A stretch of DNA of 64,000 bases. Origin: Myxococcales bacterium. GTDB lineage: Bacteria; Myxococcota_A; Polyangia; Nannocystales; Nannocystaceae. Position 1 is the first letter of the stretch, and each line of letters opens with the position of its first letter. Below are positions 1 through 7,900 of this stretch, one piece after another. The notes beneath the pieces were generated by a model that ran no database searches, had not been told where the DNA came from, and was given only the letters and a program-made list of their open reading frames with translations. The position numbers and the translations under genes are program-made. The DNA is taken from the NCBI GenBank assembly GCA_014240065.1, contig JAAZXR010000004.1, positions 1 through 64,000 on the forward strand. Reading direction: 5' to 3'.

Positions 1-2
1 AG

Positions 3-1478
3 GTGGCTCGCGTCCACGAGCTGCCTCTTCCTCCCGGTACGGCTTTAATGGATGGGTCCGCCCCCCCCGAAGCCGCCGCGCCCGACGACCCGGGAGCGCC
101 CGCGCCACCACCCGAAGCCGCGTCGTCCACCGACCCGGCGACTCACGCGGCGCCGCCGGAGCCTGCGCGAGAGCGCGACGGCTTTGCCGACGCGCCCGAC
201 GCCCAAACCGAGCCCGCAGCTGTCGCCGCGCCGCTGGCAGCCGACGCGCTCCGGCTGGCACCCGAGGCCGTCCAGGAAACCGCGTCCGAACCACTCTTCG
301 CCCCACCGAAGGCGAAGCCCGCGCCTCCGGGATCCCTCGGCCTCCCGCCCCTCAACCTCCCTCAGCGTCCCCCCGCCACACCGGGCGTCGCGACCCCCGT
401 CGCGCCCGCCTCCGCGCCCGCCTCCGCGCGCGCCGCCGAGACCAGCCCTCCGACCCCAGCGCCGCTCGCCGCGCCCGTCCCCGTCGAGCTTCCCCAAGCG
501 AAGCCGAAGCCCGCCCGCGATCCGAAGGAAGAGCAGCGGCGCGTCCGCGAGGGCTTGTCGCGCACCCGCAAGGGCTTCGTCGCGCGGCTCGCAGAGCTGG
601 TGCGGGGTCGGCCCAAAGTCTCCGACGACCTCAAAGACGACATTGAAGAGGTCTTGTTCACCGCGGACATCGGCGCCAAGACGGCCCAGAAACTCCTCGA
701 CGGGGTCACCGACGCGCTCGACCGCGACGAGGTCGCCGATCCCGACGTCGTGTGGAGCGTCATCCACAGCGCGGCGCTCGATATTTTGCGGGCCCCGCAC
801 GAAGCCCGGCCCGCGACCCCCGTCCCGGTGGACGAGCCCCCCTACGTGCTCTTGATGATCGGCGTCAACGGCGTGGGAAAAACCACCACGCTCGGGAAGC
901 TGGCCTCCCGGCACGCGGCAAAGGGGCGGCGCGTCCTCCTCGTCGCCGGAGACACGTTCCGAGCGGCCGCCCGCGAGCAGCTCGACGTGTGGGCGCGGCG
1001 CGTCGGCTGCGAGATCCATTTCGGGAAACAAGGAGCGGATCCTTCCTCGGTGATCTTCGACGGCATCGCCCACGCGCGGACCCACGGCCACGATGTCGTC
1101 TTGTGCGACACCGCCGGGCGCCTCCACACGAAGAAGGAGCTGATGGACGAGCTGGCCAAGATTCGGAGATCGGCCGGCAAGGCGATGTCGCAGGGTCAAT
1201 CGACCGAACGATGGCCGCACGACACCTTCTTGGTGTTGGACGCCACGATCGGGCAAAACGCGCTGTCGCAGGCGGTCCTGTTCAAGGAAACCATGGAGTT
1301 CACCGGGCTCGTCCTCACAAAACTCGACGGAACCGCCAAAGGTGGCGTCGTGCTGGGCGTCTGTGACGAGCTCCAGGTCCCGATCCGCTACATCGGAATC
1401 GGTGAGGGCATCGAAGACCTGCGGGTATTTGCCCCTGAAACCTTTGCGGACGCGCTCTTTGCCCGCGGCGAAGAGTGA
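3..1478 (+). CDS. ftsY: Signal recognition particle receptor FtsY
   Basis: FtsY is the GTPase receptor that docks SRP-ribosome complexes at the inner membrane for co-translational insertion. The first ~165 residues are a low-complexity Ala/Pro/Glu region in place of the acidic A domain, followed by the helical N domain (about 170-260) and the GTPase G domain. Visible GTPase motifs: P-loop GVNGVGKTTTLGKLA (~287), DTFRAAAREQL (~317), DTAGRLHTK (~367), TKLDGTAKGG (~440), and the family C-terminus GIGEGIEDLRVF. The GTG at position 3 is the first in-frame start in the window, but the frame is open to the edge, so the true start may lie upstream. The 3' end is intact. Identification is secure; only the N-terminus is uncertain. 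Confidence 0.95.
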   Translation: MARVHELPLPPGTALMDGSAPPEAAAPDDPGAPAPPPEAASSTDPATHAAPPEPARERDGFADAPDAQTEPAAVAAPLAADALRLAPEAVQETASEPLFAPPKAKPAPPGSLGLPPLNLPQRPPATPGVATPVAPASAPASARAAETSPPTPAPLAAPVPVELPQAKPKPARDPKEEQRRVREGLSRTRKGFVARLAELVRGRPKVSDDLKDDIEEVLFTADIGAKTAQKLLDGVTDALDRDEVADPDVVWSVIHSAALDILRAPHEARPATPVPVDEPPYVLLMIGVNGVGKTTTLGKLASRHAAKGRRVLLVAGDTFRAAAREQLDVWARRVGCEIHFGKQGADPSSVIFDGIAHARTHGHDVVLCDTAGRLHTKKELMDELAKIRRSAGKAMSQGQSTERWPHDTFLVLDATIGQNALSQAVLFKETMEFTGLVLTKLDGTAKGGVVLGVCDELQVPIRYIGIGEGIEDLRVFAPETFADALFARGEE

Positions 1479-1911
1479 GGGCCCGGCACCGAGACGGTCG
1501 CGTGGGCGCGAGGTCCTGCAGCGCGACCTCGCCCCTGCGCGCGTTTTATGGGCTGAAATCCGTGTATGCGAGGCAGCCCTCGATCGCACACACGCTCCCG
1601 ATAGGTGCCCGGGATCGCCACATCTGAGCGAACCCACGCGGGGCCGACCCTGCGCTCGATCCTCTCCAAAATTGGCACTAGACGGCGCTCAAGGCCTGCG
1701 CTCGCGGCTTTTGCTGTCGGGCATGCCCTGTTGTGACCGCGCGATTCCTTGTGTTAGTGTCCGCCGGCCCAGGGAGAAAGGCACTGCAACGCAGGCCCCT
1801 GTGCACCGCTGAGTTTCACCAATCCTTCCTTGTCATTTATTCGGCTCCGACCCACGTCAGCGCCGATCGACGTTACTACCGCGAACCACACGAACGCCCC
1901 CTGAGGTGAGA
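1479..1911. other. Intergenic region with terminator-like hairpin
   Basis: These 433 nt between ftsY and the first beta-barrel gene contain no convincing gene. An inverted repeat (GCGAGGTC at 1508-1515 with GACCTCGC at 1525-1532) is followed after GC-rich sequence by a TTTT at 1544-1547 and could terminate ftsY. The distal half (about 1730-1905) is less GC-rich and should hold the promoter for the following genes, but I see no clear -35/-10 pair. Confidence 0.45.
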
Positions 1912-2955
1912 ATGCGAAGACATCTAACTGGCCTCCCCGCTCTGCTCGCGGCCTGCTGCCTCCTGACTGCTCCGGCGGTCGCGAGCGCGTCAGGCGAGAC
2001 CGCAACCATCGACCAGCGATTCGCCGAGCCCCCTGCCGACGATGACGACGACGAGCTGGTCCTCGACGACGACGACATGGAGGCCGAGCCCGAGGTCGCC
2101 CCCGAGGGATCGCTCGATCCCTTCGGTGAAGGCGGCGACGATCCTCTCGCGGCGTCGAAGGATCCGCTGGCCGACACGGACGCCGGCGCCGCCGACACCT
2201 TGGAGGTCGCCACCATCGATCCCGAGGAGCAAGAGAGGCTCGACGAAAAGCTCATCACGGTCACGCAGCGTCAGTCGTTCTTGAACGTCTACAAAGACGA
2301 CGAGGGCAAAACTGTTCGGCGCTTCGAGATCCAACCGGTCTTCGCGCTGAGCATCAACGACCCCTTCGTGAAGCACTACGCCGTGGGCGCGGAGCTCGAC
2401 TTTTGGATCACGAACCGCTTCGCCATCGGCGTCACGGGGGCCGGCTTCTTCGGCCGAAAAACCCCGGCCTATGATCGCATCCGGTACCAAACGAGCCTGC
2501 TGCTCACCGCCAACGAGGTGCTCTGGGAGGCGAGCGGCACGCTGCTGTACGAGATGATGTACGGCAAGGTCGCGCTGTTCAACCGCTTCCTGCTCCATTG
2601 GGAAGCCTATATTCAAGGTGGCGGCGGCGTCATCTCGACGCGCGTGCTCCCGCGCTACGAGGCGATCCATGAGCCGTTCACCAACTACCGCGGTCAAGGC
2701 AACTTCGCCATCGGCAGCCGGTTTTACGTGAGCGGTCTCAAGTGGATGTCGTTCAATTTCTCAGTCCGCAACTTCGTCTACTCTGACAAGTACGAGCCCC
2801 CCAATCGGACGCCGAAAGAGGCAGCTGGCGCGGGGGTGTTCTCAGCGAAGGGCGCCAAAGCACAATCCGTGAACAAGTTGACGTTCAACTCCCTGCTGTA
2901 CATCGGTGTCAGCTTCTACATCCCTCCCACCTTCCAATACTCCACCCGCCGCTAA
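1912..2955 (+). CDS. Outer-membrane beta-barrel protein (myxobacterial type), first of a pair
   Basis: Predicted 347-residue exported outer-membrane protein. It has a signal peptide (about 1-26, ending AVASASG), then a strongly acidic segment (about 42-65, several runs of 4-5 Asp), a linker, and from about residue 115 a beta-barrel region opening with FEIQPVFALSINDPFVKHYA, a pattern I associate with the myxobacterial 'outer membrane beta-barrel domain' family that includes gliding-complex porins GltA/GltB. The ATG at 1912 is preferred over the GTG six bases upstream because GAGG lies 5-8 nt before it and the signal peptide then starts MRRHLTG. The next gene follows at once and encodes a similar protein, so the two are probably co-transcribed. 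A GltB/GltA role is an inference from pairing and fold only. Confidence 0.8.
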   Translation: MRRHLTGLPALLAACCLLTAPAVASASGETATIDQRFAEPPADDDDDELVLDDDDMEAEPEVAPEGSLDPFGEGGDDPLAASKDPLADTDAGAADTLEVATIDPEEQERLDEKLITVTQRQSFLNVYKDDEGKTVRRFEIQPVFALSINDPFVKHYAVGAELDFWITNRFAIGVTGAGFFGRKTPAYDRIRYQTSLLLTANEVLWEASGTLLYEMMYGKVALFNRFLLHWEAYIQGGGGVISTRVLPRYEAIHEPFTNYRGQGNFAIGSRFYVSGLKWMSFNFSVRNFVYSDKYEPPNRTPKEAAGAGVFSAKGAKAQSVNKLTFNSLLYIGVSFYIPPTFQYSTRR

Positions 2956-2970
2956 GTGACGAATACGACC

Positions 2971-4146
2971 ATGCGCAATACGACAAAGTTCAGTCTCGTC
3001 GCCTCGTCTCTCGTCGTGGCTTGTACGGTGGCGCTCGCGCCCTCCCAAGCCCACGCCAAGAAGCCCGGTGTGCTTGAGAAAAAACCCATTGTTGAGAACA
3101 AGATCGAGCTGAGGAAGCTGCGCTTCCAGGTGACCCCGCGCGCGGGCATCACCTTGTCGCAGCCCTACGTGCACCAAGGGCTCGCCGGCGCGGAGCTTCG
3201 CTTCGACTTCCTCGACTTCCTCGGCGTCCGGGTCACGGGCGCGTACGCTGTCCTCGGGGTGGAGAGCGCGGTGCTCGACGACCTCAACGGAGGCTCACTC
3301 CCCGTCGGACTCGCCGTCGAGGGAACCGCCGCCCCGGAGGGATGCGAGCCTGGGTTGCCCTGCCGTCAAGGCAGCGACCAAGACAACCCTGCGGCGCTGC
3401 TCGGAGACTTCAGAGCCGGCCTCACGGAGCTTCGATGGCAGGCGAGCGCGGACGTCACGTTCACGCCACTCGCCGGGAAGCTCGGCATGTTCAGCTCCAT
3501 CTTCACGGAGTACGACCTGTACCTGTTTGGCGGACTCGGTGTGACCGCGTGGGAGCGGCGTTACCCCACCGCTCCGAGCACCTCGGAGCTCTACGGTATC
3601 GAGAACTCCACCGACCCGGACGGGGTCGATCCGAACACCGGCGAATCAAACTACTGCGAGCTTCCTGCTGGCCTCGGCAACGCCGGGACCACCAACAACG
3701 AGTGCCTGCTCCACCCGGTCAAAGCGGACGATGGAATCCGCGTCGGACCGAGCTTCGGCGCCGGCTTGCACCTGTTCATGACCGATTGGATGTCCATGAA
3801 TCTTGAGGTGCAAGACATCATGGTGAAGCAGAATATCGTCGGCCTCAACGCCACAGTGGAGGACCCGCTCCCCGTCGTCAACAAGGCGGATCGGGTGTGG
3901 ACCCACAACGTATCCACCACCATCGGGCTCACCTTCTACCTGCCGCCGCGGGCCAAGCGGACCTTCGTGGGTCGCCCCACGAACACGATGCCAGTGAGCG
4001 CGGCAGCGAGCACGAATAATCCGGATCCAACCGAGGCGCCGCTGACCGAGGAGGCGCCGGTCGCCGAGACGGACCCGGAGATCGACGATACGGAAGAGGT
4101 CCTCTCGGACGACGACGACGAGCTGGAGCTCAGCGACGACGAATAA
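2971..4146 (+). CDS. Outer-membrane beta-barrel protein, second of a pair, with acidic C-terminal tail
   Basis: Predicted 391-residue exported beta-barrel protein. The signal peptide (about 1-24) ends in SQAHA; the barrel starts near RFQVTPRAGITLSQPYVHQG, parallel to the start of the preceding protein. Cys residues occur in an extended loop (CEPGLPC), with more near the middle (YCELP, NNECL). After the last strand (about 330) comes a Thr/Pro/Glu-rich tail ending in a run of Asp and Glu (DDDDELELSDDE). The first barrel protein carries a similar acidic block at its N-terminus instead. A GTG at 2956, directly after the previous stop, is an alternative start that would add five residues. A GltA-like role in a trans-envelope complex is possible but not shown. 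Confidence 0.8.
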   Translation: MRNTTKFSLVASSLVVACTVALAPSQAHAKKPGVLEKKPIVENKIELRKLRFQVTPRAGITLSQPYVHQGLAGAELRFDFLDFLGVRVTGAYAVLGVESAVLDDLNGGSLPVGLAVEGTAAPEGCEPGLPCRQGSDQDNPAALLGDFRAGLTELRWQASADVTFTPLAGKLGMFSSIFTEYDLYLFGGLGVTAWERRYPTAPSTSELYGIENSTDPDGVDPNTGESNYCELPAGLGNAGTTNNECLLHPVKADDGIRVGPSFGAGLHLFMTDWMSMNLEVQDIMVKQNIVGLNATVEDPLPVVNKADRVWTHNVSTTIGLTFYLPPRAKRTFVGRPTNTMPVSAAASTNNPDPTEAPLTEEAPVAETDPEIDDTEEVLSDDDDELELSDDE

Positions 4147-4165
4147 CGCGCCGCGTGTCTCCTAG

Positions 4166-4198
4166 AAAAGAGGGCGCCTCTCGGGGGGTCCTCTTTTT
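4166..4198. terminator. Bidirectional Rho-independent terminator
   Basis: AAAAGAGG at 4166-4173 pairs with CCTCTTTT at 4190-4197, and an inner GAGGGCGCCTC hairpin sits inside. The flanking A and T tracts let it act in both directions, between the convergent beta-barrel gene (+) and the lipoprotein gene (-). Confidence 0.75.
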
Positions 4199-4248
4199 CG
4201 TCTTGCCGCCGGCGCGACGCGGAACCTCGTGAACTGCGCGGCCGCCGG

Positions 4249-4740
4249 TCAGCAGCCCACGCCCCATGAATCGAGGCATACGCACGCGCCGAGAGAATCT
4301 TGGGCGGAGCACAGCGCGCCGCCGCAGGCTTCGTCCACCGCGACCTGCACCTTCATCGCCGATATTTGTCCGAAGGTGTCCGTGGTGCCGTCGTACTCGC
4401 TGAGCTGCAGGCAATTGCCAGGGAGGTTCACCACCACCTCTTCGAAGACGAACGCGCCGGTGTCGTCGGGGTATTCGAAGCGTCCATCGTCGGTCACGAT
4501 CTCGTACAACAGCACAAACCCGTCTGGGGACGGATCGCTCACGATCTCCCCTTCGATCGTCACGCCGATCTCCGTCGCCTCCGCGAAGCTCGGAGGCGGC
4601 AAGGGCACAGTGATCCCGCGGACGAACGGCGGCGGGCTGGGCAGCTCGACCGTGGTGCATCCGGCCAGCGCCGTGACGAGGAGGGCAGCGCCCCGCGCCG
4701 CTGTCGATCCGCTCGCTCCCGCGCGTCGACGGCTCCTCAT
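4249..4740 (-). CDS. Small exported lipoprotein, function unknown
   Basis: Predicted 163-residue lipoprotein. The N-terminus MRSRRRAGASG is followed by a hydrophobic stretch and lipobox ALAGC (Cys at about 27). The mature part is Pro-rich, then forms a beta-rich domain (FEYPDDTGAFVFEEVVVNLPG) and ends in a Cys-rich tail with six Cys (CGGALC, CVCLDSWGVGC), which suggests disulphides outside the cytoplasm. The ATG at 4740 is chosen because a strong GAAGGAG lies 6-12 nt upstream and the signal peptide begins there; the open frame continues upstream without a plausible start. A TGCTACCAT extended -10 lies about 22 nt upstream. I do not recognise the family. Confidence 0.75.
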   Translation of the reverse strand: MRSRRRAGASGSTAARGAALLVTALAGCTTVELPSPPPFVRGITVPLPPPSFAEATEIGVTIEGEIVSDPSPDGFVLLYEIVTDDGRFEYPDDTGAFVFEEVVVNLPGNCLQLSEYDGTTDTFGQISAMKVQVAVDEACGGALCSAQDSLGACVCLDSWGVGC

Positions 4741-4761
4741 GTGCGCTCCTTCATGGTCCCT

Positions 4762-4767
4762 ATGGTA
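4762..4767 (-). promoter_or_regulatory. Extended -10 element for the small lipoprotein gene
   Basis: On the minus strand the sequence reads TGCTACCAT (4770 down to 4762), an extended -10 of the TGnTAnnnT type. Transcription would start near 4755, giving a leader of about 15 nt that contains the GAAGGAG ribosome binding site. No -35 hexamer is evident. Confidence 0.4.
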
Positions 4768-4933
4768 GCAAGCAGCATTCCCGCGCGCAGGGCCGCTCTC
4801 GTCCCTAAAATCCATTTTGATCTCATGGTGATACGATGGAAGGCCCGCGACGGCACGCCACTTGACCCGCCAACGAAGCCCGCCCCGGGCCGCGGGATCG
4901 CCAACACGGTTGACGGGAGCGCGCTCGCGCAAG

Positions 4934-7900
4934 TCACGCCTCCCCCTCCGCCTCGTCGCGCGCGAGCTCGTCGAGGCGTTTGATCTTCTTTTGTAGCCCG
5001 TAGCGGCTCAAGCCGAGCAGCTTCGCGGCGTGGGTGAGGTTGCCGTCCGTCCGCCCGAGCGCGCGCTCGATGAGGGTGCGCTCGAGGTGCTCGGTGTGGG
5101 CGCGGATCCGCAGGTCGTCGGGATCGAGCCCGTGTCCTTCGCCGTGCCCCTCGATGTGAGGGCTGAGGTCACCGACCGCCACCGAGTCTTCGCACAGCGC
5201 GATCCACCGCTGCACTTCATTCTCAAGCTCCCGCACGTTGCCCGGCCACGGATACTGCACGAGCCTCCGGGTCGCGGCCGCCGACACCGCGAGCTCGTCG
5301 GCGCCATAGCGCTCGAGGAAATGGGCGATCAGCAAGGAGATGTCCTCACGCCGCGCGCGCAATGGCGGCAGCTCCAACCGAACGACGCAGAGCCGATAGT
5401 ACAGATCCTGACGAAACGTGCCGGCGGCGACCATCGCCTCGATATCCCGGTGCGTCGCCGCGAGAACCCTCGTGGAAATCGCCCGAACACGCTGCTCCCC
5501 GACGCGACGCACCTCCCCCTCCTGCAAGACGCGCAACAGCTTGGCCTGCATCCCCGCGCTCATCTCCCCGATCTCATCGAGAAAAATGGCGCCCCCGTCC
5601 GCCGCCTCGAACAAGCCAGGGCTCGCGGCGTGCGCTCCAGTGAACGCCCCCTTCGCGTGCCCGAACAGCAAGCTCTCGAGCAAGCCCTCAGGGACCGCCC
5701 CGCAGTTCTCCGCGACGAACGGCCCCGACCTCCGCGGGCCCGCGGAATGGAGCGCGCGCGCGATCAGCTCCTTGCCGGTGCCGCTCTCTCCCGTGATCAC
5801 CACGGGCATGTCGGTGCGGGCCACCCGCTCCACCAAGCGAAAGACGTCCCGCATGGCGGCGCTCTTGGAGACGATCCCGTAAAACTCCTCCTCTCGTCCC
5901 GGCGTGGCCGTCTTGGACCGAGCGCGCAGCCCCGCGATCTCCACCTCGGACTCGTCGAGGCGACGCTCCAGCGACGCCCGGGCCTCGTCGAGCTGGCGCG
6001 CCTTGTCTTCCAACCGCGCCAGGCTCACGGAGTGGGCGACAGAGAGCGCGGCCAAGCTCGCAAATTCCTCCACCTGGGCCAGGTCCTCCGTGGTGAAGGC
6101 GCCCCGCCTCAAGCGATGGTCTACGTAGACCGCCCCCATCACTCGCCCACGAAACGACAGCGGCACCGCGAGCACAGAGCGCAGGTTGAGATGCGCGACA
6201 GATCCCGCGGCCTCAAAGCGTGCGTCGCTCGCCGCGTCCACGCTGAGGACGGGCTCCCCAGTGTCCATCACTCGGCGCATGATCGAACCCGAGTACGCCT
6301 TGGCCCCCTGCTCACCCTCGATCTCGCGGCTCACCTCGATCGACTCTCCGTCCGCCTTGCGCACGACGGCGGTACCACGCTCCGCGTCCGTCAGCTCCAT
6401 CATCGCCTCCACGACCTGCTCGAGCACGCGCGGGAGCTCATCCTCTCGCGAGAGCCTCCGATACGACCGCAGCAGAGAGTCGAGGTGCTCCCCCCGCGCT
6501 CGCCTCGCGTGCGCAGACGCTGCCCCGGGCGCCTGCGCTCCCGCGTCGTCGTCATGGCGTCCGCGAGGTGCCGGCGGGCTCACCTCAAGCTCCGCTCCAA
6601 ACGCCCGCTCGAGCGAGTCATCGATCCCGGCCCGTCGCTGCAGGTGCTCCACCATGGTGTCGCGCTCTTGTTTCGTCAGTTCCTTCATACATCCCTCCAG
6701 ATATTGGCGCCCCGCGCCCCACCGCACCTTCGCCACGTCCGTCGCCCCCCACCGCGCCGCCAACAAGGCCTGCGCGAACATCACCTCCACCGCCAAGATC
6801 CGCCGCCCTGAAGACCACAACGCAGAGACCTCCGGGAGCGCTCGCGCGGCGATCACCGCGGGGCCGTCGCGGGAGCCAAGCGACACCGCGCGCTCCAGGG
6901 TGAGCGCCCACGCGAGCTCGACGTCAGGCGCGTCGCCCGCCCACGCGACCGCGAGCGTCAGCGCCTCCCCGTGCTCGCTCGACGGAGAGACGCCCCCGCG
7001 CGAAGTCTTCGCCGCCTCCAGGGCGAGCGCGGCCGCCTCCGCGCTCATGGACGCCTGGTGGTGCGCGCGAGCCAACCCGCACCACGTCTCCGCTGCGACG
7101 TGGGTTCCGTGCGCCGCGTCCATATAGAGTTGCGCCGCCCGCACCCGCAACAGCGCGACCTCGGCCCCCTGCTGCTCGCACGACGCGCGCAGCACCTCCA
7201 CGCGCCGCCGCCCCTCTCGCGAGTGTCCGAGCGCGACGAGCGGGCGCCACAGCCCCAACAAGATCGTCGCGGCCGCTTCCAAATCTCCCGCGCCAAACGC
7301 CTCGTTAAACGCGCGGCGCCCCCGATCCAAGGCCATGGCTGGCGCGCCCACGGCCCACGCGAGGGAGGCCAGCGTGCCGTCGATGGCTCGCAAGCCCTCG
7401 CGCTCCCCCGCCGCCTCGAACGCGCCGCCCGCCTGCTCCAGCAGCCAGACCGCCTCGGACAACGCGCCGGTCTGTACCGCGGAGGTGGCCTGCAGCTGGA
7501 GCGCGCGCGCGTCCACACCGAGCGCGCGCAGCCCACCCAAGCCGGCGACCCACGCGCGACCTGCATGCAACCACCTCCCGGCGTCCACCTCCTCCCCCCC
7601 CATGAGCGCGACGTAGGCACCCCACAAGAACAGCTCCGCCGTCGCGAGGCGAAGCTCCTCCGGCTCCTCTCCCGGCGTGACCGCGACGTCGGCGAGCGCG
7701 ACGCGCACCGCGTCCGCGCGCTCGCCTCGGGTCCCATCCCCCGCGGTCAGGCGCCACCGCAGCGCTGTCGCCCGCCGCCACATCGCCCCATGCACCGGGG
7801 CGTGGGACGCCGCGCGCGTGAGGGTCTGCACCGCCTCCTCGCGCCGCCCCTGGCGTTGCAAGGCTCGAGCGCGGCTGACCGCCAGCCTCTCGCGCCCGCT

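Noticed and set aside
45-1637. Long open frame on the minus strand opposite ftsY
   Set aside because: Arg/Gly-rich translation with no domain; it is the antisense of a secure gene in very GC-rich DNA.
1479-1905. Possible tRNA or small RNA in the ftsY downstream gap
   Set aside because: No T-loop (GGTTCGAAT-like) or cloverleaf pairing; only hairpins typical of terminators.
5030-6811. 593-codon plus-strand frame opposite the giant regulator
   Set aside because: Translation is Arg/Pro/His-rich with no motif, while the minus strand carries intact AAA+ and GAF signatures over the same bases.
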